Of a stretch of DNA of 64,000 nucleotides, positions 18,501 through 28,709 are shown piece after piece. A program made the translations under genes and the position numbers. The DNA is taken from the NCBI GenBank assembly GCA_947501935.1, contig CANMXU010000005.1:208862-272861 (forward strand), read 5' to 3'. The first letter of the stretch is position 1. Each line of letters begins with the position of its first letter. This stretch comes from an uncultured Alteromonadaceae bacterium. GTDB taxonomy: Bacteria; Pseudomonadota; Gammaproteobacteria; Enterobacterales; Alteromonadaceae. A model generated the notes under the pieces. The model had not been told where the DNA came from. It worked only from the letters and a program-made list of their open reading frames with translations, and did no database searches.

Positions 18501-21500
18501 GTTAAACCGGTATTCCAGAAATCGTCCGTTGGGCACCAAACTTCATAAACGGCATTTTGATTAGTGATCATCATGGCTAAGGCTTTAGCGTCAGTACTGA
18601 CAAATGCTGCTTCTGGGTCAATAGCCCCTTCATCTAACCAGTCTTCTTCAACTAACCACGCCATAGGCTTATCAGTAATAACAAAACTATATCCTTCAAC
18701 GCGAGAACGTCTAAGTTCAACACCTTCACTATCGACATCAACCACATCTACCATATTTGGCATTTCAGCAACAGCTTCAATCACAGGAGCTGATAGCGGA
18801 GAGCTCCAGCCAGTACTGCCTAAATTAAACCTCAGCTCATCGTCATTAAACTCATCCCACTGCAATGCATCGCCATCCCAAATACCTACTGTTGCACCAG
18901 TATCATTGAAAATGTCGTATTTAAATTCAAATACATTAGCATGTCGGGTTTGATCCCACATTTGCTCTGCTTCTAAGCTAGCAAAACCACCATCAGTACC
19001 GGTACTGTCTAACACCGGAGCTGGACTACCAGCCAACATAGGCGTTAATGTAACATCGAGTACGGCAGAGCATTCAACCACCACTTCATTGCCTGATTCA
19101 ATGATGACAAAGTCATTTGCTTCACCAATTAACATACCTGTTGTTGGGTCTAAATCGAAACTCGCATCGAAACTAAACTCAAAAGTAGTGGTGCCATCTG
19201 GACCTTGATCAATTTCTTCCCCTGCAAGGTTTATTTGACCAAATGTTGTGATTGTGCCGAAATCACCGTCTTCAATAGAGAAATCGTCAGCAGCAAACAG
19301 TAACTTAATTTCAGCGCCGTTTTGCTTGATTAAGGCAAGTTCAGCGGCAACATCACCTTGGAGGTTGTCACATTCGTTATCAGCTTCATTCTCAAATTTA
19401 TCATCAAACACTTCACGAGTTGCACTGGTCACTGAAATATCTAAAAGATAAAAACCAGCAACATCAGCAGGGTCATCACAAACATTACCAACACCATCAG
19501 CGTCCGCATCACTTTGGTCAACATTGCTGATCAGTTTACAGTTATCTGCAGCATCGTTAATTGAGTCGCCGTCGGTATCACTTAATAAGCTGTTGGTGCC
19601 TAATTCAGCTTCTTCAGCATCAGTTAACGTATCACCGTCATCATCAGTGTCTTCGTTATTACCAATTCCATCTCCGTCAGTATCCATTGATTCTTCAGGA
19701 TTAAGCGGAAAAGCATCGTCAGCGTCAGCAACGTCATCGTTATCATCATCGGTGTCACAAACATCGCCTAAGTCGTCATTATCACTATTAGTTTGTGGGC
19801 CAGCAATTTGCGGACAGTTATCACTGTTATCACCGGTACCATCCATATCAGTATCTGTACTTTCTAAGGCATTAAATGGAAAGGCATCGTCGACATCAGC
19901 AACATCATCATTATCATCATCAGTATCAGCAACATCACCTGTGCCATCTTGGTCGGCATCGCTGGATTCGGTGCTATCTAATGGAAAGGCATCATTGCCA
20001 TCATCAACGCCGTCATTATCATCATCGCCATCAGGAGCTAAACCTCCCTCATCGGCAGCGCCATCACCATCGGTATCAACATAAGCAATATCTGGCACAT
20101 TGGCATCAGCATCATCGCTGTCTTGCCCTACAGGCCAGCCATCACCATCTGCATCGGTAGACACCGAAGCATTAGGATCTAATGGGAAGTCATCTTCGCC
20201 ATCAAGTACTCCGTCGTTATCATCATCGGGGTCACATGCGTTACCGAGCTCATCTTGGTCAGTATCAAGCTGATTTTGATTAGCCATAGCAGGACAATTA
20301 TCCCCAAGATTACCAACACCATCATCATCGGTATCTAATACTTCACTAGGATCTGATGGGAAGGCATCAGAGCCATCTTTAACGCCATCACCGTCAGTAT
20401 CTTTATTGGTTGGATCAGGATCATCTACATCAGCTAAGCCATCACCATCAGCATCGGCATCGGCATTATCACCAATACCATCACCATCTAAGTCTGAACT
20501 TTCTGAGCTGTCATAAGGAAATGCATCGCCATCAACGGCTAAATTATCAGAACCATTAATCACATCATCGCCGCCGGTATTATTAGCTACGCCGTCACCG
20601 TCAATATCATCATCTTTGTTATCACCAATGCCATCACCGTCACTGTCTGAACTTTCGCTAGCATCAGTTGGCAGTGCATCTTCACTGTCTGGAACACCAT
20701 CGTTATCGTCATCGGTATCGGTAGTATTACCTACGCCATCACCATCAGTATCGATAAAGGCAACACCTGGGTTATTGGCATTAGTATCATCGGCATCTTG
20801 ATCGGTTGGCCAACCGTCATTATCAACATCAGTAGCATTACTTTTTAACGCATCTAACGGAAAGTCATCATCGCCATCTAACACACTATCGTTATCGTCA
20901 TCAGGATCGGCATTATTACCGATACCATCTTCGTCTGAATCTACGGTTTCAGTAGCATCCATCGGGAAGTCATCATTGGCATCATTTACACCGTCATTAT
21001 CATCATCAGGATCGGCATTATCACCTATGCCATCAGCATCGCTATCCATACTTTCGTTAGGATCATCTGGGAAAGCGTCTTCTGAATTTAATACGCCATC
21101 GTCATCACGATCAATATTGACACTGGCTGCTTGCGCATCACTATCAATGGTGCCGTCACTTAATTCGCTAGTATCGGTAGCTGTACCGGTTTCACTAGTT
21201 TCCTCACTTAATAAATCTTCAGTATCACTTACCGTTTTATCAGTTCCAGGTATAGTTAAATTAGCAGGGTCAGTTTCAACAATAACGCCAGCATCATCGC
21301 CTTCGTAGGCATCCACAGTTTCATCTTCACTGTTGGTACCATCAATTTCACCATCACTTAAATCATCAGCCAGACCCGCTAGTACGTCATCAACAGACGA
21401 ACCACTCTCATCATTTTGTTCAATTTCGAAAATTACCGCAGCCATACCTGAAATAGCCGTACGATAATCGGCAATATCGGATAATTCTTCAGTGGTATCT

Positions 21501-22633
21501 GAAGTGTCGGTGACTAAAGGCGGTGTTGAAAATATATCAATATCATCTGACATCCCAAATCCAAGTGCAGAAACAACTTGGCTAGCACTTTCATCTAAAC
21601 CATCAAGAAAATCTTGCTCGGTAAAAGCCCCCGCATCATCTTCTTTAGCTACAGTTAAATCAACCGCCATGGTGGTAAGCGGCGTTGCATAAACAGGTTC
21701 GCTAATACCATCTGCAGTTAGAATAGTTACCAGTTCAGAAATAATTGGCGCTTCACCAGTATTAAGGTCGACGGTAGTTTCATTGGCAGTCACTACGATT
21801 AAGAAGGGGCCGGTTTCATCTACGGGAATATCTAAACCTGAGAATTGTGCTTGTGCATCGGTTATGCCCTCATCAAGTAATAAACCTTGTAAATTAGGAG
21901 CTGAAGTATCAAGACGATAAATTGCAACATCAGCATTGGCCACAGGGCCATCAACTGCAGCGCCACTTAAACTTAAAGTATCAGTAACACAAGTTACCGC
22001 AACATCAGTTACCGCAGCACTTGCAATAGTTCCTGCTGCTGATGTTAGTGTACATGTTTGTGCCGGAGACGTTGGCTGGGTACTTACCGTCACCGCATAG
22101 GCGCCACCATCAATCACCTCTGTAGCAAAGGTAAAGTTACCATCTGCTGTTATCGCAAGATCGTCACCCGCATTATTTTGTAACATTAAACCTGAACCCG
22201 AAAGCCCCGTTACAGAGCCACCAACAGCAAAGGTGTCAGTAACACAAGTTACCGCAACATCAGATACCGCCGCACCAGCTATATTGCCAGTGCCAGAGCT
22301 TACGGTACAAGTTTGCGCAGGCGCAGTTGGTTGGGCACTTACCGTCACTGCATAAGCATTACCTGTGCTTATTTCGGTGGCAAAAGTAAAATTCCCATCA
22401 GCTGTTATCGCAAGATCGTCACCCGCGTTATTTTGTAGCATCAAGCCACTACCAGTTAAACCAGTAACCGCACCACCAACAGTAAATGTTGAAGGAGGTG
22501 GCATAGGTGCTGGTGGATCATCATTTCCACCACAGCCGCTTAAACCTAAAGTAAGAAGAGAGATCGCAATAAGGTGTTGAAAGCGAAAACGGGCTATGAA
22601 CGCCAATATTAGCTTGAATAGTGGTTGTGCCAT
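15545..22633 (-). CDS. Giant surface lipoprotein with thrombospondin type 3 repeats
   Basis: Predicted lipoprotein of 2362 residues. The signal peptide ends in the lipobox LSGC (Cys34). After a Pro-rich linker come two 85-residue tandem repeats (about 48-217), each starting with V-G-G-x-V-T-G-L and containing [18 protein letters not shown] domain of about 300 residues follows, then a long Asp-rich tract (about 510-1030) and a second one (about 1545-1700) with more than twenty calcium-binding repeats of the form D-x-D-x-DG-x-x-D. Between and after them lie Ser/Thr- and acidic-rich segments. A galactose-binding/CBM-like domain closes it ([12 protein letters not shown] near residue 2220). Such proteins are usually calcium-stabilised surface or matrix factors; no enzyme motif is visible. 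AAGGA lies 9 bp before the ATG. It is monocistronic. Confidence 0.85.
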   Translation of the reverse strand: MAQPLFKLILAFIARFRFQHLIAISLLTLGLSGCGGNDDPPAPMPPPSTFTVGGAVTGLTGSGLMLQNNAGDDLAITADGNFTFATEISTGNAYAVTVSAQPTAPAQTCTVSSGTGNIAGAAVSDVAVTCVTDTFAVGGSVTGLSGSGLMLQNNAGDDLAITADGNFTFATEVIDGGAYAVTVSTQPTSPAQTCTLTSAAGTIASAAVTDVAVTCVTDTLSLSGAAVDGPVANADVAIYRLDTSAPNLQGLLLDEGITDAQAQFSGLDIPVDETGPFLIVVTANETTVDLNTGEAPIISELVTILTADGISEPVYATPLTTMAVDLTVAKEDDAGAFTEQDFLDGLDESASQVVSALGFGMSDDIDIFSTPPLVTDTSDTTEELSDIADYRTAISGMAAVIFEIEQNDESGSSVDDVLAGLADDLSDGEIDGTNSEDETVDAYEGDDAGVIVETDPANLTIPGTDKTVSDTEDLLSEETSETGTATDTSELSDGTIDSDAQAASVNIDRDDDGVLNSEDAFPDDPNESMDSDADGIGDNADPDDDNDGVNDANDDFPMDATETVDSDEDGIGNNADPDDDNDSVLDGDDDFPLDALKSNATDVDNDGWPTDQDADDTNANNPGVAFIDTDGDGVGNTTDTDDDNDGVPDSEDALPTDASESSDSDGDGIGDNKDDDIDGDGVANNTGGDDVINGSDNLAVDGDAFPYDSSESSDLDGDGIGDNADADADGDGLADVDDPDPTNKDTDGDGVKDGSDAFPSDPSEVLDTDDDGVGNLGDNCPAMANQNQLDTDQDELGNACDPDDDNDGVLDGEDDFPLDPNASVSTDADGDGWPVGQDSDDADANVPDIAYVDTDGDGAADEGGLAPDGDDDNDGVDDGNDAFPLDSTESSDADQDGTGDVADTDDDNDDVADVDDAFPFNALESTDTDMDGTGDNSDNCPQIAGPQTNSDNDDLGDVCDTDDDNDDVADADDAFPLNPEESMDTDGDGIGNNEDTDDDGDTLTDAEEAELGTNSLLSDTDGDSINDAADNCKLISNVDQSDADADGVGNVCDDPADVAGFYLLDISVTSATREVFDDKFENEADNECDNLQGDVAAELALIKQNGAEIKLLFAADDFSIEDGDFGTITTFGQINLAGEEIDQGPDGTTTFEFSFDASFDLDPTTGMLIGEANDFVIIESGNEVVVECSAVLDVTLTPMLAGSPAPVLDSTGTDGGFASLEAEQMWDQTRHANVFEFKYDIFNDTGATVGIWDGDALQWDEFNDDELRFNLGSTGWSSPLSAPVIEAVAEMPNMVDVVDVDSEGVELRRSRVEGYSFVITDKPMAWLVEEDWLDEGAIDPEAAFVSTDAKALAMMITNQNAVYEVWCPTDDFWNTGLTCVNWSPSEWALPINDNPPVLATSLSDKIFADGSTLDEFHKGTPVARASDGRSVWALFTGTDSSGAEGSSGKVDYYLVGGGIEQVLDFNQEAVTSTWEIIDPLANDSDLLLVFELPEFIKGHFHHNFDTELLFLAVVPDPSDDVGYVRIGEITPAGHSFIETGLNVPALDEAKANFTYSLPPVVDNDGDGTKNEDDAFPDDPSEQHNHDGDDLGDNADPDDDNDGTDDDQDAFPFDDTEQFDSDFDGVGDNSDAFPFDDTEQYNNDGDDLGDNADPDDDNDGVLDEDDLDPFDPNIGAVKDLDGDGVADKDDNCIAIVNELQEDADQNGLGDACDMVVPDISGLYFTTFTAGPNSVLLNDAGDDCEADTDEAFLLEFHMEGNQLFAKEPEDDEDDGVFGVMLADGSFSLKSSSDTFIVENASFDEQAGSFSFTFAESESNDDGTVTCEADGTVAGMGAAAVTEETVLATGVSWFESDSFDSNGDGENDEMEFEFGTLTDGAPEVINIWDFETANDWVDISSEELGNQMFLTSTGVVTADDLFMVTGYVSAGEVAIIQPTSDGSAVAAQIEHLELKKFDLAGLTVVDWLDDDWLIGFDESEVFSTGAELYVATITTQVNSYNFWCDDDFDDWFDANLICDNILPITWQETELNSGNWDPVPATTLDEVVNTADSLANNPVGGIWVGSGFNSAGGFDIQGYLLSDDGTIAGANLEVVFLKNHHNGTPMVEVGKGSVSETTIGSIDVVEFTVPDDIVMLVDVDEDEKSRFIFVESDLEGSPYVRQGDKSVTGSSFQEKLFNSVAKDDIVNNFDPVLPTPSTPTVVNKVANGDFEDSDYSAWTDGNGAGSYTSYGHEFVTSTETDPHEGNSMGKTKASFTSALTQVFNLDANTEYTVSIFSKFSVDITQSPKVVIKAVQGDNDNTTDIELAKIDIVRGTTWTETTFTINTADLTADDFGNGDFFITFWQGEAIPADFYLDSVVISETMP
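21978..22487 (-). repeat. 255-bp tandem duplication inside the giant lipoprotein gene
   Basis: Two adjacent units with a period of exactly 255 bp (85 codons). The motif GTNTCAGTAACACAAGTTAC starts at 21978 and again at 22233, and the stretch around GTTATCGCAAGATCGTCACC recurs at the same offset. The copies are alike at the DNA level as well as in protein, which points to a fairly recent duplication or continuing gene conversion. Confidence 0.85.
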
Positions 22634-23145
22634 AATAATATATCCTTGATTACTGTCTTGGGTTTACCGCAAAAAAGCATACCAACATAGAGCGCTGGTA
22701 ATGACGATATTTATGTATGAATGAGTTTTAGAAATAGCTGCTAAAGCTAAGTTATTTAAAGAGAAGGACACAACTTGGGATTGTTTGAAAATAAAGCTTT
22801 GATAATTGATAGCAATCACCAAGGGAATAATCGATGAAGTCATTTTACGCTGCCCTAGCCTAACTTTTTTATCTATTAAAAAGTGAAATTTCACATGCCA
22901 TAAAAGTTAGTCGACAAAACAGAAATTAACCAGCGTTTGATTTAGATTTTCTTATAAGCCAACAAGAGAAAGCCACCAATTTTAAAGGTTTACCAAGTAA
23001 CCTCAAACTTATAACAATATAAATATATATAAGATTAATTATTGATTAAATTAACAAAAGCCGCGCTTTAAAAATAAAAATTCAAGGTGATTTTTTGAAC
23101 ATTTTCGAGGTTAAATAACGAGAATAAAAAAATTAATAATCATTT
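22634..23145. other. Intergenic region, no gene seen
   Basis: A 512-bp AT-rich gap between the giant lipoprotein gene and the bicupin gene, both leftward. It must hold the lipoprotein promoter. A short inverted repeat TACCA...TGGTA lies about 50 bp upstream of that gene. An AT-only hairpin near 23120-23153 could be a weak end for the bicupin transcript. I see nothing else. Confidence 0.5.
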
Positions 23146-23808
23146 TTATTCTGTTAATGGTAAATGTCCTACTTTTACCCAAATTAAAGTATCTTGCTCT
23201 ACATAGGGATGATGTTTGCTCATGTGTGGGTTACGAATCCAACTCCCTTGTGGGTATCGGCCAAATTCATCAATAAATTCACCACTGATCACATAAATTT
23301 CTTCGCCGCCCATATGAGTATGAGGATTAAATTTTTCACCAGCAGGCCAAAAAACTAAAGCGGTACTTTCTGTATTGAAACTATGCAGTGGCAAAACTTT
23401 CAAGCCCCCGTGACCAGGCAACCACTTAGCATTATGAGTATCAATATGAACTTGTTCATTATCGCCTAATTGGAATTGGTGTAACTTCACTAAAATAATA
23501 CAGCCTTGGTTACTATAAGGCGCATGTTCAGTGCCATCAGGATTTCGAAGATAACTACCTTTTGGATAATCACCATTTTCATCCGAAAAAATGCCGTCAA
23601 GAACCAATATTTCTTCGCCTTGTGGATGTAGATGAGTGGAGAAACTAGCACCAGCATCATATTTAACAATGCTGGTTGCGTGACCTTGTTCTGCCAGCTC
23701 TCGTGCTAAAGGCTTACGCCAAACACCTGCTTTCGGGCTTTGCTGCCAGTCAATTTTTTCAGTTTCTAGCACGACACGTTTGGCAAAGTTCATATTCAAG
23801 TTAATCAT
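23146..23808 (-). CDS. Bicupin protein (ChrR C-terminal-like cupin domains)
   Basis: Protein of 220 residues made of two copies of a ChrR-type cupin. Copy one is at about 15-115 (HLHPQGEEILVLDGIF, then DYPKGSYLRNPDGTEHAP); copy two is at about 120-218 (HTHMGGEEIYVISGEF, then RYPQGSWIRNPHMSKHHP). Each keeps the H-x-H, Glu and distal His ligands expected to hold a metal. In ChrR this cupin is fused to an N-terminal zinc anti-sigma domain that senses singlet oxygen; that domain is absent here and no ECF sigma factor gene is adjacent. The role is therefore open: metal-dependent enzyme, or sensor of oxidants or small molecules. The leader upstream contains a strong terminator at 23927-23960 and a nested hairpin, which suggests control by attenuation. 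Met1 or Met6 could be the start. Confidence 0.8.
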   Translation of the reverse strand: MINLNMNFAKRVVLETEKIDWQQSPKAGVWRKPLARELAEQGHATSIVKYDAGASFSTHLHPQGEEILVLDGIFSDENGDYPKGSYLRNPDGTEHAPYSNQGCIILVKLHQFQLGDNEQVHIDTHNAKWLPGHGGLKVLPLHSFNTESTALVFWPAGEKFNPHTHMGGEEIYVISGEFIDEFGRYPQGSWIRNPHMSKHHPYVEQDTLIWVKVGHLPLTE

Positions 23809-23926
23809 ACTATTCTCAGTAATTTCACGACTATATTAAATCGGCTAAGTCATCATACTCCTCAATAGTATTAAATTTAGCAGAGACTTTAAAAATGAAT
23901 TTAGTAATGAATGTAGAAAAGCAGGC

Positions 23927-23960
23927 AAAAAAAAACGTTTATCTGAAATAGATAAACGTT
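23927..23960 (-). terminator. Orphan intrinsic terminator upstream of the bicupin gene
   Basis: Read on the minus strand: an 11-bp perfect stem AACGTTTATCT / AGATAAACGTT with a 5-base loop, followed by nine T. No coding sequence lies upstream of it on that strand for at least 680 bp, and the bicupin start is about 120 bp downstream. It ends either a small RNA or a regulated leader. Confidence 0.8.
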
Positions 23961-24030
23961 AAAAACATGAAACACTAAGGGAAATAAAGCTCTCGTATGG
24001 TAAGAGCGTGCTTTATTGATTAAGTTCCCT
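23927..24030 (-). ncRNA. Candidate structured small RNA or leader (minus strand)
   Basis: On the minus strand a 53-nt nested hairpin (24030 down to 23978) is immediately upstream of the strong terminator at 23927-23960. Its stems are AGGGAA/TTCCCT, ATAAAGC/GCTTTAT and CTCT/AGAG, separated by asymmetric internal loops. The arrangement of structured domain, short linker, terminator and then gene is that of a riboswitch or attenuator for the bicupin gene. An independent sRNA ending at the T run is the alternative. I do not recognise it as any known family. The 5' end and promoter are not defined; the given coordinates cover only the readable structure. Confidence 0.45.
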
Positions 24031-24638
24031 AGAAAAATAAAAATTTTATAAATAATCAAAAAACAAGCTTAAAACGCAATTTTACCATACCATTTAGTAG
24101 CCATATAAAAACTTTGTTTAAACAAAATATTCGCAAAATGTATGTAAATACCAGAAAAAAACACCAAAGAAATGTATTTATTTTGTAATAACAAGGTTGG
24201 TTACTTTACCCCGCCAACTGCTCTCTGCGATAAAGTAATTAAAGAGAAACAATAAGATTCATAGCGATTAACGCCTAATAAATAAAACAGTAACAAAAAA
24301 ACATAAATCAAATAAAAACAACAAACTACAACAAACCCCTCACAAATAAATTATAAAAACCAACAATAAAGCAATTATTTTAAAAAAATAATTCAATCGC
24401 TAATTTACGTTTTTTTATCTCTATTGCAATAAGCCACAAAAGCAAACCCGAGCTGCCTTTATTCACAATTGTTAACAACTTGACATCTTAATTTTGCATT
24501 TACTAGTAAAACTTGTACAGTTTACTAATATTAGCTAGCAATTCATTTTCTATTTTAGAAAGTAATTGCACTTTTATTTCATCACAAATCAGAAAAAATA
24601 TAATAAAAACTGATTGCTTAATTTTGGGGATATTTAAT

Positions 24639-26987
24639 ATGACAAAAAAATTCAATAAATCGACCATTGCTTTAGGTTTGCTTTTATCATTTAGCCAACA
24701 AGCTGCGATGGCGCAAGAAAGTAACGATAATAAAAAAGATGAAGACTCTAAAATAGAAGTCATTTCAGTAATGTCTACCAAACGTGTGCAATCTATTCAG
24801 GAAGTACCTATTTCAGTAATGGCCTATACCGGCGAAGAAATTGTTAAATCAGGTATTGAGGAAATTGAAGATTTAGGTACCTTTACACCTAACCTATTTG
24901 TTTCTAAATCAAGTATGCAGTCAAGCCAAACTATAGGTATTCGAGGTGTAGGTACTGTTGCTAACGCTGCATTAGAACCAAGTGTAGCCACCTATATTGA
25001 CGGCGTATATATGGCTCGTCCTGGCGCCTTATTAGGTACTTTAAGTGATATAGAAATGGTAGAAGTATTACGTGGCCCACAAGGCACATTATTTGGTCGT
25101 AATGCCTCTATGGGTGCTGTTAGCATTCGTACCAAAGCACCAGAGCTTGATAATCAATTTATCGACGTATCTGCAGGTATCGGTAACTATGGCGCTTTAG
25201 ATACATCTATTACTGCAAACTCTAACTTAACAGATGAAATTGCTGCGCGATTTAATTTTAATTACAGCACTGATGACGGTTATGGTGAAAACCTATTTGA
25301 TGGCAATGATAAAGTAGGCGAAAAAGACAGTACTTTAGCGCGCGCTTCATTTTTGTATGAACCTTCTGCTGATTTCAACGCGCTATTAAGATTTGATTAT
25401 CAGAAAATGAATGGTACAGGTCTTCCAATTGAGCTTGACCCGAATTCAGTTACTCCTGAACGTATCGCAATATTAAATGCATTTGGTGCATTACCTGAAG
25501 CAGAAGACGGCGAAGATTACATCATTAACCAAATTCACAACGACACTATGGTAAGTAAGCAATGGGGCACAGCTCTAGAGCTTAATTGGGATAATGTTTT
25601 TGGTGATTATAGTATTAAGTCAACCAGTTCTTATCGTGAATGGGACAACCACTCTCTAGAAGATGGCGTAGTTCGTATACCACTTGACCTTTTAGCTAGA
25701 GAATCTGACTATGCCAGCACATCTATCAGCCAAGAAGTTCAGCTTATTTCACCATTAAGTGATACCTACGATTATGTTGCCGGTGTTTATTACTACCAAG
25801 AAGACTACTCTATAGCTCAAACCTTTAATTTAGGTACTGCTTTTTGTCCAATCGCGGTAAGAGTGAAGTTAGCAGGTAAACCACAAGCCGTTATTGATGC
25901 AACAACAGCTGCCTGCCTAGCTATGCCTCAGCAAAATGCGACACCTGCCGATTTTGATCAAAGCACAACTTCGTTAGCCGCTTACTACCAAGGTACTTGG
26001 CATGTCACTGATAAGCTAGATATCACGGGTGGTATTCGCTATAGCGATGATGATAAAGATGCCACTATGGTAGTTGCGCCAACAAATGCCATTGCAGGTT
26101 CTTTTCTTGCCGGCGCTGAAGATCATCAGTTAAATTTCACTGATTCTCAAGTTACATGGTTATTAAATACTAAATATCAGGTTGATAGCGACTTAATGGT
26201 ATTTGCGACCGCATCAACTGGTTTTAAAGCTGGTGGCTTTAACTCGGTAATGACAGGTGGAGGCTTAACTGCAGACCAAAGAATACTTGAGTCTGAAGAA
26301 GTAACTAACTATGAATTAGGGGTTAAATCGACCTTATTAGATGGTTCGATGACAGCTAATGCGACCTTATTTAGAACCGATATTGACAACTTTCAAGATC
26401 GCTCTTTTAAAGGTTTAGAATTTCTAACCAGTAACGTTGGTGAACTTAGACAGCAAGGTTTGGAGTTAGAAGCAAATTTATATCCAACTGATGAAATAAC
26501 GTTAAGAGCTTCATATGCCTATTTAGACTCAGAATTTCTTGATTATAAAGGTGCTACCAATTTACCAGGTTTAGAAGGCACTCAAGATTTAACTGGCGCG
26601 CCAAATAGACGCTCACCAAAAAATCAAATCAGTTTATTTGCTGAATATGCCGATAGTATTCCAAATACTAATTTAGATTGGTATGCACGCGTGGAATCAA
26701 ACTGGGTAGATGATACTAATATTGGTGCTACGACCAACAACAATCCACAAGACATTCAAGATGCTCACGCGTTAACGAATATCAGATTCGGATTGATCGA
26801 AAATGACGAAACTTGGAATGTTCAGCTTTATGTTGAAAATGTTATGGACCAAACATACTGCCTTAACAGATTTAACCAACCATTTGGTGAGCAGTTTAAA
26901 ACAGAATCTAACGGTGGCACTTTAGTACGTTGTGTTATGGGTACGCCGCGTACATTCGGTATCAGAGCTAGTTACCACTTTGAATAA
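24639..26987 (+). CDS. TonB-dependent receptor
   Basis: Outer-membrane active transporter of 782 residues. The ATG at 24639 was chosen because GGGGA lies 8 bases upstream and a proper signal peptide follows (TKKFNKSTIALGLLLSFSQ, ending AMA); the frame is open further upstream but reads as non-coding. A TonB-box-like segment, IEVISVMSTKR, is followed by the plug (about 45-165, with GIRGVGT and VEVLRGPQGTLFGRNAS) and a 22-strand-type barrel ending RTFGIRASYHFE. The receptor resembles the broad marine TonB group that imports siderophores, vitamins or organic oligomers; no substrate can be read. A serine hydrolase gene follows 315 bp later behind a terminator, so they are neighbours rather than one operon. 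Confidence 0.92.
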   Translation: MTKKFNKSTIALGLLLSFSQQAAMAQESNDNKKDEDSKIEVISVMSTKRVQSIQEVPISVMAYTGEEIVKSGIEEIEDLGTFTPNLFVSKSSMQSSQTIGIRGVGTVANAALEPSVATYIDGVYMARPGALLGTLSDIEMVEVLRGPQGTLFGRNASMGAVSIRTKAPELDNQFIDVSAGIGNYGALDTSITANSNLTDEIAARFNFNYSTDDGYGENLFDGNDKVGEKDSTLARASFLYEPSADFNALLRFDYQKMNGTGLPIELDPNSVTPERIAILNAFGALPEAEDGEDYIINQIHNDTMVSKQWGTALELNWDNVFGDYSIKSTSSYREWDNHSLEDGVVRIPLDLLARESDYASTSISQEVQLISPLSDTYDYVAGVYYYQEDYSIAQTFNLGTAFCPIAVRVKLAGKPQAVIDATTAACLAMPQQNATPADFDQSTTSLAAYYQGTWHVTDKLDITGGIRYSDDDKDATMVVAPTNAIAGSFLAGAEDHQLNFTDSQVTWLLNTKYQVDSDLMVFATASTGFKAGGFNSVMTGGGLTADQRILESEEVTNYELGVKSTLLDGSMTANATLFRTDIDNFQDRSFKGLEFLTSNVGELRQQGLELEANLYPTDEITLRASYAYLDSEFLDYKGATNLPGLEGTQDLTGAPNRRSPKNQISLFAEYADSIPNTNLDWYARVESNWVDDTNIGATTNNNPQDIQDAHALTNIRFGLIENDETWNVQLYVENVMDQTYCLNRFNQPFGEQFKTESNGGTLVRCVMGTPRTFGIRASYHFE

Positions 26988-27010
26988 CATTAGCTTATTG
27001 ATTAAATAAA

Positions 27011-27040
27011 AATAAAGGGAAACGTCAGTTTCCCTTTTTA
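27011..27040 (+). terminator. Terminator of the TonB-dependent receptor gene
   Basis: The stem AAAGGGAAAC / GTTTCCCTTT with a short loop is followed by a T run, 25 bp after the stop codon. Confidence 0.85.
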
Positions 27041-27302
27041 TTGACCGTAATTTATTGCGGTTCAGCGTAACTAATTTTGGCCCACAGTAACGCATTGTAA
27101 CCTGACCTAGGAAACTTAAGTTTTGTTTGCTAGATCAACATTATCTTAACAAATTTCGTTTACTGGCTATCTTCTGTAAAAACCTATTAATAAGTTATGG
27201 ATAAAATAAGTGATCATCAAATAATGCAGAAAAAACTGTGTATAAACATCAGCTGTCATACACATAAAATATATCTGTAAAATCAAATAAGAGTTATATG
27301 CT

Positions 27303-28562
27303 ATGAAATTACATCTTAAATTATTGTGTGCTTTACCTTTAACATTTTCAATAACTGCTTCGGCAATAGAATTTAATGAACTTATGCAGGGTTTTCCACC
27401 AGCGCCAGAAGCACGAGTAAGTAAAGCGAATTGGCTTGCTTATCCGCAGGTTCGTTGGGCTTTACAAAATTCAAACTTAATGTTCCCAATGGCAACCATC
27501 AGTCGCGGCCATGAACAAGTTAATGTTTTACAGAAAAAAGAAGGCATAAACTTAGACAATATTACTTTTAATGAAAATGAACAAAAAACAACATTAGCTG
27601 AAGCGCTTAAAAACTGGAATGTTGACGGTTTCTTAGTTATACACCAAGGTAAAATTGTTTATGAAAAATACCGTGACGGTTTTGAACAAAACAAAGCGCA
27701 TTCAGTAGCTTCTGTTACTAAATCTTTTACTGGCCTTTTAGCGGAAATGTTAGCTCATGAAGGTAAATTAGATTTAAGCAAACAACTTTCATTTTATGTA
27801 TCTGAATTAGCAGGCACCGCTTTAGGTGATGCAACAGTACAACAAAATTTAAATATGGAAGTGCCAGTTACCTATGAAGGAGGATTAAACCCAGCGGTAG
27901 ATTTTTTTGCGGCAGTTGGTTTACTTAATTCTAAAGGTCCAAAAATTCATGGTATATATGAATTTTTAGGTAAATCAATACCTAACGGAGAGCCAGGTAG
28001 CGCACTATATTATCAAAATGGTTCACCAGAAGCCGTTGCTTGGGCGATAAGCAAAGTAACTGGCAAGCCTTGGGCTCAACTACTTAGTGAGCGTGTTTGG
28101 TCTAAATTAGGCGCAGAACATGACGCAAACATTATTGTTGATGAACTAAGCACAGCTCAAGCTAGCGGAGGCTTATCAGCTACCCTTAGAGATTTAGGTC
28201 GTTTCTCGGAAATGCTTCGTAACAATGGTTACTACAATGGTCAACAAATTGTTGATAAAGAAGTCATTGCCAAAATACGTAAGAATGCTGGCAACGCTGA
28301 TTTATTTGCAAAAAGTGCCCTTTCTAAAGGCCAAGCAGACTTCTCTTACCGTTCATTCTGGTACCAAACCAATAATAAATATGAAGCAATTCAAGCTAAC
28401 GGCATATTCGATCAACGCTTACATATTAGCTACGGTTCAGAAATGTCAATTGTGCAGTTATCATCACGCAAACCAGAGCATGGTGCTATTGCTCACACTA
28501 CACATACTTCACAAGCCTTTGGTGAAGCTGTAGCTGAAATTGCAAAACGTTTAAATAAATAG
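27303..28562 (+). CDS. Secreted serine hydrolase (class C beta-lactamase fold)
   Basis: Protein of 419 residues with a signal peptide (LKLLCALPLTFSITASA) and the penicillin-binding/class C beta-lactamase-type fold. The S-x-x-K catalytic motif is Ser137-Val-Thr-Lys140 (SVASVTKSFTG), the Y-x-N element is Tyr237-Gln-Asn239 (LYYQNGSPEA), and HTTHTSQ near the C terminus may supply the third motif. This family includes esterases, D-amino-acid peptidases and 6-aminohexanoate-dimer hydrolases as well as beta-lactamases, and the long N-terminal lead-in is closer to the first groups. It is probably periplasmic. It follows a TonB receptor gene and precedes a convergent MocR-type regulator, which suggests, without proof, processing of an imported amide or ester. 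Confidence 0.82.
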   Translation: MKLHLKLLCALPLTFSITASAIEFNELMQGFPPAPEARVSKANWLAYPQVRWALQNSNLMFPMATISRGHEQVNVLQKKEGINLDNITFNENEQKTTLAEALKNWNVDGFLVIHQGKIVYEKYRDGFEQNKAHSVASVTKSFTGLLAEMLAHEGKLDLSKQLSFYVSELAGTALGDATVQQNLNMEVPVTYEGGLNPAVDFFAAVGLLNSKGPKIHGIYEFLGKSIPNGEPGSALYYQNGSPEAVAWAISKVTGKPWAQLLSERVWSKLGAEHDANIIVDELSTAQASGGLSATLRDLGRFSEMLRNNGYYNGQQIVDKEVIAKIRKNAGNADLFAKSALSKGQADFSYRSFWYQTNNKYEAIQANGIFDQRLHISYGSEMSIVQLSSRKPEHGAIAHTTHTSQAFGEAVAEIAKRLNK

Positions 28563-28709
28563 TAAAACTGGCCAAAACTTAATTCACTATGTGCTGGCCA
28601 ATCATTACTTAGTGTTTTCATCATTCAAATAAAAATCACTCGTTAACAGCTTGCCTAGTACAAGTAAAATTAACTAAAAAATTAGTAACACCAAGCACTA
28701 TAGAATAAT

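Larger units (their letters stand above)
23809..24638. other. Long structured intergenic region upstream of bicupin and TonB receptor
   Basis: 830 bp of very AT-rich DNA without a convincing gene, but with several structural signals: a minus-strand terminator (23927-23960), a nested hairpin (23978-24030), the 14-bp palindrome TTTGTTTAAACAAA (24113-24126), a GC-rich pseudoknot-compatible island (24196-24238) and the palindrome TTGTTAACAA (24469-24478) just before a TTGACA hexamer (24480-24485) that could serve the TonB receptor gene. Confidence 0.6.

Noticed and set aside
15914..22580. Many Ser-rich or His-rich open frames on the plus strand
   Set aside because: They are mirrors of the GAT/GAC-rich codons of the giant lipoprotein gene and show no independent signals, start sites or domains.
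22664..22894. Possible 76-residue leftward gene upstream of the giant lipoprotein
   Set aside because: No ribosome-binding site, no recognisable protein and an AT-rich random composition; it lies in the lipoprotein promoter region.
24513..24638. 42-residue N-terminal extension of the TonB receptor
   Set aside because: It has no ribosome-binding site and puts the signal peptide in the interior. The ATG at 24639 has GGGGA and starts directly with a signal peptide.
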